From the NCBI GenBank assembly GCA_029565675.1, contig JAKQNP010000032.1, forward strand, positions 186,001-250,000: a DNA stretch of 64,000 nucleotides, read 5' to 3'. The notes beneath the pieces were generated by a model. The model ran no database searches. It saw only the letters and a list, made by a program, of their open reading frames with translations, and was not told the DNA's origin. A program made the position numbers and the translations under genes. Positions 40,007-49,169 of the stretch are shown here, in pieces; the stretch's first letter is position 1; each line of letters opens with the position of its first letter. Source of the DNA: a bacterium (lineage in GTDB: Bacteria; Zhuqueibacterota; Zhuqueibacteria; Residuimicrobiales; Oceaniaggregativiventaceae).

Positions 40007-40294
40007 TTATGCCACAGGAAAAAGCACGACACTTGTCACCCGGATTCTGTGCGAAGCACCGAATCTGGGCGTTACCCCCCAATTGCCTTCCGGCGCATAT
40101 TCATAAGACTTTACCATCGGCAAACGGTCCAACACTTTGTGCACCAGATTGCGCAGAGAACCACTCCCCTTGCCGTGCACGATCCGTATCTGCACGATTC
40201 CGCGTGGTTGGCATTCACACCGATAATCGGGGATGAGCGATTTGACTTCCGCCGGTTGAAAAGCGTGCAAATCCAGGAAACCGTCGATCACCAT
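40007..40294 (-). CDS. Small Smr-domain protein
   Basis: A 95-residue protein that is essentially one Smr domain, the fold found at the C-terminus of MutS2 and in stand-alone nucleases. Key motifs: DGFLDLHAFQPAEV near the start and IRIVHGKGSGSLRNLVHKVL in the middle, followed by NWGVTPRFG. The ATG at 40294 overlaps the HD gene as ATGGTGA, which fixes the start and implies coupling. Smr domains bind or cut nucleic acids; without more context the substrate is unknown. Confidence 0.82.
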   Translation of the reverse strand: MVIDGFLDLHAFQPAEVKSLIPDYRCECQPRGIVQIRIVHGKGSGSLRNLVHKVLDRLPMVKSYEYAPEGNWGVTPRFGASHRIRVTSVVLFPVA

Positions 40295-40899
40295 TTCGAT
40301 GACTTTTTCCCGCGTTTCTCTTCCAGGTGATATTTGCCGATCCACGTCTCCAACACCTGGCGCTGCCGCTGACCATAACCGTCAACGGTTTTCCTGATCT
40401 TTGCCAGCGATTTTTCCCGCCAAAGCTTGTCCGGTGTCTTGCTGAAGAAAAGATCAGCCAAACAGATGATCTCCTCGGCTCGGGTTTGCGGCACCATTTC
40501 GCGATCTGGCAATGGCATCTGACGGGTGCGAATCTCCTCGCGAGTCAAGCCGACGCCGAGATGGCGTTCACATACCAAAGCATGCATTGGCAATCCGGCC
40601 TGTTCCAGCAATCTCCGCCCTTCGATGCCATGGCACAAATAAGGCAATTTGCCGCTGCAGCCGATTTCCGGCGCAAAAACAGCAATCATGCCAATATCGT
40701 GGAGCATGGCACCTTCCTCGATAAAACGCAACTCTTCTGCTTGGATATCGCATCGTCTGGCGATGGCCAGCGCTTTGTGGGTTACCAAAACAACATGTGG
40801 AATGTAGATGCGATAGGCAAGACTCGTTGGATCGATGATCTGTTGAATCAATGCAAAATAATCGACCATCCTCGGCTCGATGTCAAGTGAGCGGTTCAT
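40288..40899 (-). CDS. HD-domain phosphohydrolase
   Basis: A 203-residue protein with the HD metal site: a first histidine in PHVVLVTHKALAIARR, the HD pair in EEGAMLHDIGMIAVF, then CHGIEGRRLLEQAGLP and CERHLGVGLTREEI. HD enzymes hydrolyse nucleotides or phosphodiesters. The sequence resembles the uncharacterised HDIG subgroup in FCB bacteria. The ATG at 40899 has GCGGAAAA upstream; a longer in-frame extension to 41013 has no ribosome-binding site. It is translationally coupled to the Smr gene. The substrate is unknown. Confidence 0.82.
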   Translation of the reverse strand: MNRSLDIEPRMVDYFALIQQIIDPTSLAYRIYIPHVVLVTHKALAIARRCDIQAEELRFIEEGAMLHDIGMIAVFAPEIGCSGKLPYLCHGIEGRRLLEQAGLPMHALVCERHLGVGLTREEIRTRQMPLPDREMVPQTRAEEIICLADLFFSKTPDKLWREKSLAKIRKTVDGYGQRQRQVLETWIGKYHLEEKRGKKSSKW

Positions 40900-41129
40900 G
40901 GGGTTTTTCCGCTGCAATATAGGCAATCGTCGGGAAAAATAAAATAACAAATCGACTCTTTTTATACCATCTGGCAACAAAAAAAGATGGCGGTCGGCAG
41001 CCAGGTGATGCATAAAAAAGGTGTAATTGAAAAAAACAATTCATAGATTCTTCGGCAGAACAGAACCCCAACACAACAGCAAAAAACCAACCAGCGGATA
41101 GAACTTTGCCGACAACAACTGCCCGCCAA

Positions 41130-41876
41130 ATGCGCTATGCCTCTGTCGCCGACTTGAACGCGACACAGCACAGGGAATTGGTGATGCACCTCTTCCCCAA
41201 GATTGTGCCGCGCTATGATTTTTTAAACCACTTTTTGAGTTTTGGGCGTGACCGTGCCTGGAGACGGCTGGCGGTTAAGCAGATTCAACCGCCGCAAGGC
41301 TCGGTCTGGATGGATGTCGCCACCGGCACCGCTGATCTGGCTCTGGAAGCCGTCCGTCAGCACCCCGACTCCCTGGCTTTGGCGGTTGATTTTGTCGCGG
41401 AAATGATCCGCCTGGGGCAGAAAAAGGTTGACAGAATGGGTGCCACAGAGCACATCCGCTTTGTTCTGGCGGACGCAATGCATCTGCCGGCCGTCGATGG
41501 ATCGGTGGATGTCGTCTCTGTCGCCTTCGGACTTCGCAACATGGCGGATCGACCATCTGTTTTGCACGAGTTCTATCGGGTGTTAAAGCCTGGCGGGAAA
41601 TTGCTCATTCTGGAAATGGCTTTGCCGCAAAAAAAATGGCAAAAAACCATGTTTTCCTTTTATCTTCGCCGCCTAATCCCAACGATTGCTGCTCTGTTTT
41701 CGCAGCATGCCATAGCCTATGCGTATTTGGGCGATTCGATTGCAAATTTTCCGCCCGCCGGGGATATCATCGAACTGATGAGAAAAGCCGGATTTATCAA
41801 AACAGCTTGCCGTTCGCTAACCTTCGGCGTTCCACATCTCTTTGTCGGTCAACGATCGGGATCAGCGGAGCGGTAA
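41130..41876 (+). CDS. UbiE/MenG-type methyltransferase of quinone biosynthesis
   Basis: SAM-dependent C-methyltransferase that makes menaquinone (or ubiquinone) from its demethyl precursor. It has 248 residues from the ATG at 41130, which places the conserved RYDFLNHFLSFGRDRAWRR about 30 residues in, as in the family. A TTG at 41106 is an alternative start. Motifs: DVATGTADLALE (SAM site), VDVVSVAFGLRNMADR, EFYRVLKPGGKLLILE and YLGDSIANFP. No other menaquinone genes are adjacent. Given the lineage, menaquinone is the likelier product, but the sequence alone does not separate the two. Confidence 0.9.
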   Translation: MRYASVADLNATQHRELVMHLFPKIVPRYDFLNHFLSFGRDRAWRRLAVKQIQPPQGSVWMDVATGTADLALEAVRQHPDSLALAVDFVAEMIRLGQKKVDRMGATEHIRFVLADAMHLPAVDGSVDVVSVAFGLRNMADRPSVLHEFYRVLKPGGKLLILEMALPQKKWQKTMFSFYLRRLIPTIAALFSQHAIAYAYLGDSIANFPPAGDIIELMRKAGFIKTACRSLTFGVPHLFVGQRSGSAER

Positions 41877-41927
41877 CTCTCCGGCTCTTGTTTTGCTATG
41901 GCCTGGTTGTTCTTCCGGCAATTAAGC

Positions 41928-41958
41928 AAAAAGAAAACGCCCGGCTTGTGGTCGGGCG
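41928..41958 (-). terminator. Intrinsic terminator after the lytic transglycosylase gene
   Basis: CGCCCG (41938-41943) pairs with CGGGCG (41953-41958), extendable by one G-U pair. Read leftward the stem runs into TTTTCTTTTT. It lies between the convergent ubiE-type and transglycosylase genes, about 45 bases after the latter's stop. Confidence 0.75.
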
Positions 41959-42002
41959 CAAACATCCATTTCGACATCGGCTCCTTGCTGCCATGCCTGA
42001 AT

Positions 42003-42704
42003 CTACATGGTAAAGGATTGGAATTCCTCATACAACCGCTTCACGGCTGGAATATAGTTCTGGGTTTCGCCAGCCAATACACCATAAGCTTTGCCGCTGC
42101 CCAGCCAAAGCGCTGCACGGCGCTCGCCGCCATTGTAGGCTGCCAGTCCCCCTTCAACATCGTACATCTCGATTAATGAGGCGAGATAACGGCTGCCGAT
42201 CCGAATATTGTAGATCGGATTGAAGAGGATCTCTTCCGGCGAACTCCAGGTCAGGTCTTCGTATGTGGCGACAAACATCCCGGTTGTCGGCATGACCTGC
42301 ATCAATCCCATGGCCCCGGCGGGCGAGACTGCCTCTGTATCCCAGGTTCCACCTGTTTCATGGGTAATTGTCGCACAGAGCAGATCCACGTTGAGAGTCG
42401 GATATTTCTCGCTCATCCGGAAAATCTCTTCGGCAATCTCATATTTTTTGTGGTGCGGCAAGCTGGTGTTGTATTGATTGATAATCGCCATGATCTTTTG
42501 AATCTGATACTGACGGATACTGTCAACCTGAATGGAGCTCTGCAGGTCATAGATCATTTTTTCCATTTGTGCAATGCGAAAAGCATTTTGTTTGTTGTAC
42601 ATATGGCGCAATGCCGCTGCGACAATCGCTATCACCAAAACAAAAAAGAGAGTAAACACGAGATAGCGAGTAAATGAAAACGATTTTTTTACCTTTTTAT
42701 CCAT
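42003..42704 (-). CDS. Membrane-anchored lytic transglycosylase (SLT domain)
   Basis: Cleaves peptidoglycan glycan strands with formation of 1,6-anhydromuramic ends. It has 233 residues: basic N-terminus, one membrane helix (about 13-32), a short coiled coil (40-70), then an SLT domain (about 100-225). The catalytic glutamate is E116 in THETGG. The family boxes AVSPAGAMGLMQVMP, NIRIGSRYLASL and GGLAAYNGG are present. AGGAG lies before the ATG. A TTGACA-type promoter at 42801-42829 and an inverted repeat at 42721-42740 precede it. Confidence 0.93.
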   Translation of the reverse strand: MDKKVKKSFSFTRYLVFTLFFVLVIAIVAAALRHMYNKQNAFRIAQMEKMIYDLQSSIQVDSIRQYQIQKIMAIINQYNTSLPHHKKYEIAEEIFRMSEKYPTLNVDLLCATITHETGGTWDTEAVSPAGAMGLMQVMPTTGMFVATYEDLTWSSPEEILFNPIYNIRIGSRYLASLIEMYDVEGGLAAYNGGERRAALWLGSGKAYGVLAGETQNYIPAVKRLYEEFQSFTM

Positions 42705-42720
42705 ACTGGACTCCTATTTT

Positions 42721-42740
42721 GATTCTGTTTTAACAGAATC
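42721..42740 (-). repeat. Inverted repeat in the leader of the transglycosylase gene
   Basis: GATTCTGTT (42721-42729) and AACAGAATC (42732-42740) form a perfect 9-bp inverted repeat with a two-base centre. It lies between the mapped promoter and the AGGAG ribosome-binding site, six bases from the latter. It could be an operator or an RNA hairpin that affects translation. Confidence 0.5.
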
Positions 42741-42800
42741 CAAAACGAAACCAAATCATCCATGTGACCGAAAAGTTATCAGAAATTTATGAAATCAAAT

Positions 42801-42829
42801 AATTTAACAATTTTTTTAAAAAATGTCAA
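42801..42829 (-). promoter_or_regulatory. Promoter of the lytic transglycosylase gene
   Basis: Minus-strand -35 TTGACA (42829-42824), exact 17-nt spacer made of a T run and an A run, -10 TAAATT (42806-42801). The start would be near 42794, giving a leader of about 90 nt. The stretch between this promoter and the glycan cluster (42830-43022) is AT-rich and shows no gene. Confidence 0.5.
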
Positions 42830-43022
42830 TATATTTGAACCTTCGATGACAGCGATCGTTATCGATTTGATTTGTGTGACTGCAAATGGCTCAAATTGTC
42901 AAGCCCTCGCTTATGATCGCCAAAATAACAGATCAACTGTAAATCTGACGCTTGTTTCTTTGTCAGCGATTTTCTACTTTACCACCAAACACTGACCAGT
43001 GGAAGAGCCCCGAGCCGCACCC

Positions 43023-44153
43023 ATGTTGATCGCAGGTACAATCCTAGTGTCGATCTATCTTCTCTACCCCACGGTATTGCTGGTGGGGATGGTGATTGCC
43101 AAATACAGAATCACTCACTATAACGTCGATAACCGCCCATTTGTTTCGGTTGTCGTCGCTGCGCACAATCACCAATCTGAGATCGAGCGCTTTTTAACCG
43201 CCTTGCTCCAGCAAAAATATGACGTCAGCCGCTTTGAAATCATCTTGGTGGATGACGGTTCGACTGACCTGACGCTCAGCCGCGCCCAGGAGATAGCTCG
43301 TTGCCATCCCAATCGCTTGACCGTCCTGGAGAACCAGGCAAACCGCGGCAAAAGCCGAAAAAAGTCGGCCTTGGCGCTGGGAATTCAATCCGCCCGCGGT
43401 GAGTGGATCGCGTTGACAGACGCTGACACCACTCCCCCTGCAAGCTGGCTGCAAGCGCTTGCTGAACACATGCATCCGCAAACCGTTCTTATCGCGGGTT
43501 ATTCTCCACAACAAAGCCACACCTCGACGTGGTGGAGTGATTTTCTTGTCACCGACAGTCTGGCATCCGCTTTTGTCGCAGCCGGCACGATCAGCTGGAA
43601 TTTTGGCGTCACCTGCACCGGCCGAAACCTCGCCTATCGGCGACAAGAATTTTGCCAAATCGGCGGTTTTGCTGCAACGCCTGATACCCTGTCAGGCGAT
43701 GACGATTTTATTCTGCAAAAGATCGCCAAATCGGGTAAAGGCAAGCTGGTCTATGCCTTTACACCAGCCAGTCATATCCCTGCCACAGGTCCTGCAACGA
43801 TCGGCAAGTTCTTGGCGCAAAAGCAACGCCATCTCTCAGCGGGAAAGAAATACTCGCGCTTTTCCCAATTCAACTATGCCGTATTTCATCTGTGCAACCT
43901 CTTGCTGATCGGAGCGGGATTATATGGCCTTGGCGGCAACATCCATCTTTTTATTCTGTTGCCGATAAAAGCTCTAATCGATGTGATCGCCATCTCTGTC
44001 TTTTGCCGTTTGCTCGGCAGTCGATTGAGCTTGAGAGGATGGTTGCTCTGGGAAATTGGTTTTCCGCTCGTTCATTTGCTCGCCGCACCAAAATCGTTCT
44101 TTGGTCGGGTTCGATGGAAATCGGATGACTCGAATGTCAGCACTCCAACTTGA
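43023..44153 (+). CDS. Membrane GT2 glycosyltransferase (paralogue 1)
   Basis: Processive-type family 2 glycosyltransferase, 376 residues. An N-terminal helix (about 1-24) precedes a GT-A domain with DDGSTD (D77, D78), the metal site TDADT (D133-D135), and SGDDDF near 228. The R/QxxRW-like box reads QKQRHLS. Two or three C-terminal helices follow (about 280-350). The ATG at 43023 is chosen; a GTG at 42999 would add eight residues and neither has a clear Shine-Dalgarno sequence. First gene of the locus; its end overlaps the methyltransferase start by 29 bases. It shares the GRNLAYRR...IGGF...SGDDD core with three other GT2 genes here. Donor and acceptor sugars are unknown. Confidence 0.85.
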   Translation: MLIAGTILVSIYLLYPTVLLVGMVIAKYRITHYNVDNRPFVSVVVAAHNHQSEIERFLTALLQQKYDVSRFEIILVDDGSTDLTLSRAQEIARCHPNRLTVLENQANRGKSRKKSALALGIQSARGEWIALTDADTTPPASWLQALAEHMHPQTVLIAGYSPQQSHTSTWWSDFLVTDSLASAFVAAGTISWNFGVTCTGRNLAYRRQEFCQIGGFAATPDTLSGDDDFILQKIAKSGKGKLVYAFTPASHIPATGPATIGKFLAQKQRHLSAGKKYSRFSQFNYAVFHLCNLLLIGAGLYGLGGNIHLFILLPIKALIDVIAISVFCRLLGSRLSLRGWLLWEIGFPLVHLLAAPKSFFGRVRWKSDDSNVSTPT

Positions 44154-44964
44154 AATCAACAACCGTAAATGGCAGATCTACAAAAGCAATGCCCGGCAAA
44201 GAGGGCAGATGGTCTGCCATCTGCTGCAGTCGCGCCTGGCCATAGATGGTGCGAGAATTCTCGATTACGGCTGCGGTGAAGGTGGCACAGCAACTGTGCT
44301 GGCCAATGCCGGCGCTCGTGTCGATGCAGTCGATCTCGATGAGGTGCAAATCGCCGCGTTAAAAAATGCCGGCAGTCACATCGGCGGCACTCTCAACGCC
44401 TTTCGGTTGGATGACTATGACTTTTCCCGCCATGCCCATACCTATGATGCAGCAATTTTGCAGGATACTCTGGAGCATCTGAACGATCCCCGAAATGCAC
44501 TCAAAGCGCTCCGATCGGTCCTAAGAGACGGCGGGTGGTTATATCTATGCACTCCCAATCGTCTATCGGTGCTCAATTGGCTCGCTGATCCGCACTACAG
44601 CCTGCCGCTTGTCGCGCTCTTGCCGCGACCTGCGGTCAAAAAAGTGGTCGCTGATCTTCTGCATTGGCGTCCGCCACAAAAAACTGACTTTCCTCAACTG
44701 CTCAGCCTGCAAAGCCTGCATAGATTGTTGACAACAACCGGATTTTCCTGGCGTTTGCTGCAACGCGAAGCATTCGACTATGCGATGCAAAATCCATCGA
44801 GTTTATGGAATCATCCCTGGCATCTTTCCATCGCGGCAAAAATGCATCAAATCGGCATTGATAGACCACTCGCCGCACTTTTGCACAATCACCCGGACAC
44901 CCTAAACACCTGGCTATGCCCCAGTTGGTTCGTCATCGCCCGCGCCGACCGCCGCTGCTCCTGA
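44125..44964 (+). CDS. Class I SAM-dependent methyltransferase
   Basis: A 279-residue enzyme with SAM motif I ILDYGCGEGGTATVLANAG (about 42-60), motif II VDAVDLDEVQ, a motif-IV region YDAAILQDTLEHLNDP and LRDGGWLYLCTPN. The EHLNDP and CTPNR signatures are common in methyltransferases of glycan and lipid pathways (Methyltransf_11/23 type). The start at 44125 has GGAAA upstream and lies within the previous gene, implying coupling. An O-methylation of the glycan or lipid made by this locus is the natural guess, not a demonstrated role. Confidence 0.85.
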   Translation: MTRMSALQLEINNRKWQIYKSNARQRGQMVCHLLQSRLAIDGARILDYGCGEGGTATVLANAGARVDAVDLDEVQIAALKNAGSHIGGTLNAFRLDDYDFSRHAHTYDAAILQDTLEHLNDPRNALKALRSVLRDGGWLYLCTPNRLSVLNWLADPHYSLPLVALLPRPAVKKVVADLLHWRPPQKTDFPQLLSLQSLHRLLTTTGFSWRLLQREAFDYAMQNPSSLWNHPWHLSIAAKMHQIGIDRPLAALLHNHPDTLNTWLCPSWFVIARADRRCS

Positions 44965-45062
44965 CTTTTTTATTTCTCTTTCCATTTTTAAACCGTATCT
45001 TTCTGAACAGGTACCGAACCAAGCGATCCATCCACATTAACGGTCCAGGCACACAGGCCGCA

Positions 45063-46079
45063 ATGCATTTCGCGCAATCAAATCGATTGTTATCAGTTTT
45101 CCGACCGCAGGTGATTGATTCACAACCGTGTAATCGATGCAAACCGCGAGCCGCCCAACGCATTCTTTTGCTGGTTAAAACAGCAATTGCGCTATTGGTG
45201 ATGGCGTTGTTGCTCCATCACATCCACCCTGAGGAGATCTACCGCGCCCTGCTGATTGCCCGCCAAAACTGCATCGCTGCGGCATTTTTGCTGCTTTTTC
45301 TCAACATCTATTTGCAATACGCCAGATGGTCTTTGCTTTTACACTCGCAGGGGCAAAGAGATCGCAGACAAGCTCTCCGGTCTCTGCTCGTCGGCTTCAC
45401 TCTCGGGTTTATTACCCCAGGAAGGATTGGTGAATATGGCCGAGGATTGTTTGTCGATTCAGTTGATCGCTCCAGCGCGGTCGGCCTTGTTGTTCTCGAT
45501 AAACTCTACGGATTGCTGGTCATCACTCTTCTGGGCGCATCGGCGGTAATCTCGATCCTTTCACCCTGGCCTGCCGGGTGGACCTTGTTGCTCAACGCGC
45601 TTCTCATCTCTGCCGCCCTTTGCATTTTGGTTCTGTTGTTGCATCCGCAGAGCTGGTCCAGATGGAGCAAAGGGTTCGCCGGACTTGGGCGTCATTCCCG
45701 GTGGCAAGGTTTGTCACGAGCGTTTCGCCAGTTCACTGCTGCACAAGCAAGGGGAGTCTTGCTGCTCAGTTTGTTGCACGCTCTGGTTTATTTGAGCCAA
45801 TTTGTGCTCTTGCTGCGGGCTTTTAGCGATCTTGCGATCTTCACCGCCTATCGCATCGCTGCCGCGACTCTTTTCAGCAAAAGTATGCTGCCGATCGCCA
45901 TCGGTGATCTCGGCATTCGCGAAAGCGCGGCGGTCTTCTTTTGCCGCAACTACAACATTGAACCAGCAGCCGCTTTTAATGCATCTGTTTTTCTATTTCT
46001 AATCAATCTGCTTGTGCCCGCCCTCACCGGACTGGCAATCCTTCTGCAAAGTCGGGTCGGTGTAACCTCAAACGAATAG
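45063..46079 (+). CDS. UPF0104/YbhN-type integral membrane protein (flippase-like)
   Basis: A 338-residue polytopic protein of the lysylphosphatidylglycerol-synthase transmembrane (UPF0104) family. About eight hydrophobic helices are visible. Family signatures are ARWSLLLHSQG, FTLGFITPGRIGEYGRGLFV (core of the family, quoted in part: FITPGRIGEYGRG), LDKLYGLLV, and near the end IGDLGIRESAAVFF. AGG lies five bases before the ATG at 45063; an upstream extension lacks support. Members in other bacteria sit in lipid and polysaccharide loci and are thought to move or modify lipid-linked substrates. The same role is inferred here from the neighbours. Confidence 0.85.
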   Translation: MHFAQSNRLLSVFRPQVIDSQPCNRCKPRAAQRILLLVKTAIALLVMALLLHHIHPEEIYRALLIARQNCIAAAFLLLFLNIYLQYARWSLLLHSQGQRDRRQALRSLLVGFTLGFITPGRIGEYGRGLFVDSVDRSSAVGLVVLDKLYGLLVITLLGASAVISILSPWPAGWTLLLNALLISAALCILVLLLHPQSWSRWSKGFAGLGRHSRWQGLSRAFRQFTAAQARGVLLLSLLHALVYLSQFVLLLRAFSDLAIFTAYRIAAATLFSKSMLPIAIGDLGIRESAAVFFCRNYNIEPAAAFNASVFLFLINLLVPALTGLAILLQSRVGVTSNE

Positions 46080-46090
46080 CGGAAATCGGT

Positions 46091-47299
46091 TTGGATGCCA
46101 TCTATTTAACTGTTTTGTTGCTCTATTCGATCTTCATCGCCGCGATGCACGCCGGATTGAAACGATTGATGTCACCTGCGGGAGCCGAATTGCCCAGGCT
46201 GTCGGTCATTTTGCCGGTTCGCAACGAGCAAAACCATATCGCCGCCTGCCTTGCCAGTCTGGCGCAACAGACTTATCCCAAAGAGCTCTATGAGGTCACC
46301 GTGATCGATGATGAATCATCGGACGGCACCGCAGAGCAAGTCGAACAATGGTGCCGCGATCACCCCAACTTTCAACTGGTGCGCAAAACAACGAACGCCG
46401 CATTCAACGGCTCACCGAAAAAACGCGCCATCCAACTCGGCATCGAGCATAGCGTCGGCGACTTGATCATCACCACCGATGCCGATTGTCGGTTTTCAAA
46501 AAACTGGTTGCGCTGCATGGCCGCCGCATTTTCAGCCGAGATCGGCGCAGTTGCATCCTGGGTGCATGTGCCAGCAAACGGCACGTTGCTGAGTCGGGTG
46601 GAAGAACTCGATTCGATGTCCTATTCGCTGGTTGGAGCGGCTTGTATCGCCCTGGGATATCCAATTCTGGCCAATGGGGCAAATTTTGCCTATCGCCGCC
46701 AAGCCTATGATCAAATTGGCGGTTTCCAGGGAATTGACTGCCTGGCCAGCGGCGATGATGATCTGCTGCTGCAAAAATTGCATCAACAGGGAAGGTGGCG
46801 CATCGGCTTCTCCGATAGCAGCGAAACCATTGTGACCACCCGCAGCTGCACCGGATGGAAAGCCTTCTTTCAGCAGCGAGTTCGCTGGGCATCAAAAAGC
46901 GGTGTTTACAAAGAATCAGTGCAGGCGGTGCTGTTCGTCCTTTTCGTTCTCATGTTGTGCTACTTGTCGTCGCTGATAATGCTGATCGCACAACCCACCG
47001 CAGCCAGAGCGGCTTTGGTTGTGGGCAAGATGGTTGCCGATTATACTCTTTTACGGGTTGTGGCGCGCAAATTTGGCACGACTTTTCGTTTGAGCGCTTT
47101 TTTAACTGCCGAACTTGTGCAAGCCATCTATTTGCCTGCCATCGCACTCTGGGGAGCGCTGGTGGGGAGCTTTGAATGGAAAGACAGGCGCTATCGCCAT
47201 GGCCGGATCGATGCAAAAAACCATCCCGCAAAACCAATCCCATCCCTCTCGATACCAGAACCGGATCACTCAATGGCCGGCAAGCTCGCACAAAAATAA
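46091..47299 (+). CDS. Membrane GT2 glycosyltransferase (paralogue 2)
   Basis: A 402-residue family 2 glycosyltransferase. It starts at TTG (46091) with GGAAA seven bases before; the first in-frame ATG would remove half of the N-terminal helix. Motifs: IDDESSDGT, TTDADCRFS, GANFAYRRQAYDQIGGF, SGDDDLLLQKL and a full QxxRW box (QRVRWAS), followed by C-terminal membrane helices. It begins 11 bases after the UPF0104 gene and is very probably cotranscribed. Among the four GT2 paralogues this one and paralogue 4 keep the tryptophan of QxxRW, which in processive synthases binds the acceptor chain. Confidence 0.86.
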   Translation: MDAIYLTVLLLYSIFIAAMHAGLKRLMSPAGAELPRLSVILPVRNEQNHIAACLASLAQQTYPKELYEVTVIDDESSDGTAEQVEQWCRDHPNFQLVRKTTNAAFNGSPKKRAIQLGIEHSVGDLIITTDADCRFSKNWLRCMAAAFSAEIGAVASWVHVPANGTLLSRVEELDSMSYSLVGAACIALGYPILANGANFAYRRQAYDQIGGFQGIDCLASGDDDLLLQKLHQQGRWRIGFSDSSETIVTTRSCTGWKAFFQQRVRWASKSGVYKESVQAVLFVLFVLMLCYLSSLIMLIAQPTAARAALVVGKMVADYTLLRVVARKFGTTFRLSAFLTAELVQAIYLPAIALWGALVGSFEWKDRRYRHGRIDAKNHPAKPIPSLSIPEPDHSMAGKLAQK

Positions 47300-47513
47300 C
47301 CGGTACTGTACCCACCAAACTGATAAAAATTATTCTCCTAGACTTCCTTGCCGGTGATCTGCGGAAAAATCGATTTGACGTCCTGGCAAATTTTAATATA
47401 TTGCAGAAACAGTGCTCCATCTGACGATGGCACACTGTTGATAGTGCAGCAAAGCAAAAACCCATTCATGAGATGGAATCGATTGATTCCCGGATTAAAA
47501 ATCCATAAAATTT

Positions 47514-49130
47514 ATGCATGATCGCCAAAAAACTTTCTTTCTCGCTGAAAAAAACGCCCAGGCTTGGTGTTGGGCTGTCATCGCCGCAGTTTTGCTGTTG
47601 GTGGCACCCGCTGCTCTCATTGCGCAATCGGTCGATGTCCCTGCGGACTACTGGGGATATCGCTTTCTCGAACGGGCGGAGACCAATGGCTGGTTTTCCA
47701 GTCTGGCCATGCGCACCCAGCCGATTTCGCGCCGCGACTTTGCAGCCATTCTCGCACAAATCCAGCAACACCATGCCCGGCACCACTCCCTGAGCACATC
47801 TGATGAGCGGCTGCTCAACCAACTGCTCATTGATTTCCACGATGAACAGCCACAAACCGGCAAAGAGTCCGGGCGCGAACGCCACTTTCTGCGAGTCGAG
47901 GAAGAAAACGGTCAGCTGTACCTCGATCTATTGGCGAAGCAATCGCTGATCATCAATCGCGGCGGCCAATACGACCCGGATCAACTTCTTTCTGAGACGA
48001 TGATCGGCGGTATTCTGCGCGGACACTTGGGAAACGCGCTCGGCGTGTACGCCGATGCACGCAATGCCTTGACGCGGGGCAATGTTGAAGTACAGGATGA
48101 GGATGAAAATTTCGATACCTCACAAGGTTCTCCGGTTGTGGTTTCCGGCCCCAACATCTTTCAAGATCGAGCAGTAGCTTATTTGATCTGGGAAAAGCCG
48201 TGGCTGCGGATTAAAGCGGGTCAAGACGCACTTCGTTGGGGGCCCGGCCAGCACGGGCACCTGGCGGTTTCCTCCAATATGCCTCCGGCAGCCAAAATCG
48301 CTCTTTCAACCCGTTTCAAACGTTTTCAATTCAACAGCGTGCATGCTTTTTTACAGAGCAGCCTGGGAGCCAAATATCTCGCCGGCCATCGTGTCGATTT
48401 TTGTCTCTCAAACAATCTCTATATTGGCGCTGCAGAAACCGTCATCTATGGCAACCGTGACATTGAACTGGCCTATCTCAACCCGCTTATGCTCTACCAT
48501 ATCGCCGAGCATCATCTGGGTGACCACGACAACAATTCGCTCAGCATCGATTTTACTCTTTTCGCGCGCCCCGGGGTGCGGCTTTATGGTGAATGGTTCA
48601 TCGACGATATGACCAGCACCGAACCCTTGCTGCGGTTTTACGGCAACAAGTTCGCGTTCTTGTTGGGAGGCATGTTGAGCGCTCCGCTGGGAGTGCAGAA
48701 TCTTGACCTGACTTGTGAATATGCGCGCATCGAACCTTTTGTCTACAGCCATTATGACAGCATCAATATCTACACCCACTATGACAAAATCATCGGCCAT
48801 TGGCTTGGACCAAATGCCGATTCATGGTACGTATGCGCCGGCTATCAAGTGGGGAGAGATTTCCGTTTGGAAGCCTTCCTGGAACGACAGCGAAAGGGTC
48901 CCGGGCAGGCCGATACCGTTTCACAGCCAGAGAGCGGCACGCGAAAACACTTTTTGCACGGAACCGTTGAAAACAAGCAAATCGCGGGATTCAAAGCAAC
49001 CGAGCAGGTGCGTCGCGATATTTTTTTAGCGCTGGGTTACAGCGCCGTCTGGACGGATAATGCCCAACGCCAGGCCGGATGGAATACGACCGATCACCTG
49101 GTTCGCTTTGAACTGATGCTGAATTATTAG
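47514..49130 (+). CDS. Wzi-like outer-membrane beta-barrel protein
   Basis: A 538-residue exported protein with a signal segment at about 18-38 (CWAVIAAVLLLVAPAALIAQS in part). An N-terminal helical stretch with WGYRFLERAETNGWF and PISRRDFAAIL leads into a C-terminal barrel (about 130-538) rich in alternating aromatic strands and ending in LVRFELMLNY, a typical barrel end. The sequences KAGQDALRWGPGQHG and LAYLNPLMLYHIAEHHLGD match the pattern of capsule-assembly Wzi proteins, which tether polysaccharide to the outer membrane. No Shine-Dalgarno sequence is seen at the ATG. Its position inside a glycosyltransferase locus supports a role in surface anchoring of the product. Confidence 0.82.
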   Translation: MHDRQKTFFLAEKNAQAWCWAVIAAVLLLVAPAALIAQSVDVPADYWGYRFLERAETNGWFSSLAMRTQPISRRDFAAILAQIQQHHARHHSLSTSDERLLNQLLIDFHDEQPQTGKESGRERHFLRVEEENGQLYLDLLAKQSLIINRGGQYDPDQLLSETMIGGILRGHLGNALGVYADARNALTRGNVEVQDEDENFDTSQGSPVVVSGPNIFQDRAVAYLIWEKPWLRIKAGQDALRWGPGQHGHLAVSSNMPPAAKIALSTRFKRFQFNSVHAFLQSSLGAKYLAGHRVDFCLSNNLYIGAAETVIYGNRDIELAYLNPLMLYHIAEHHLGDHDNNSLSIDFTLFARPGVRLYGEWFIDDMTSTEPLLRFYGNKFAFLLGGMLSAPLGVQNLDLTCEYARIEPFVYSHYDSINIYTHYDKIIGHWLGPNADSWYVCAGYQVGRDFRLEAFLERQRKGPGQADTVSQPESGTRKHFLHGTVENKQIAGFKATEQVRRDIFLALGYSAVWTDNAQRQAGWNTTDHLVRFELMLNY

Positions 49131-49169
49131 CACACCGGGACGCCCACCACTATTCAAGGATCTTTCAAT

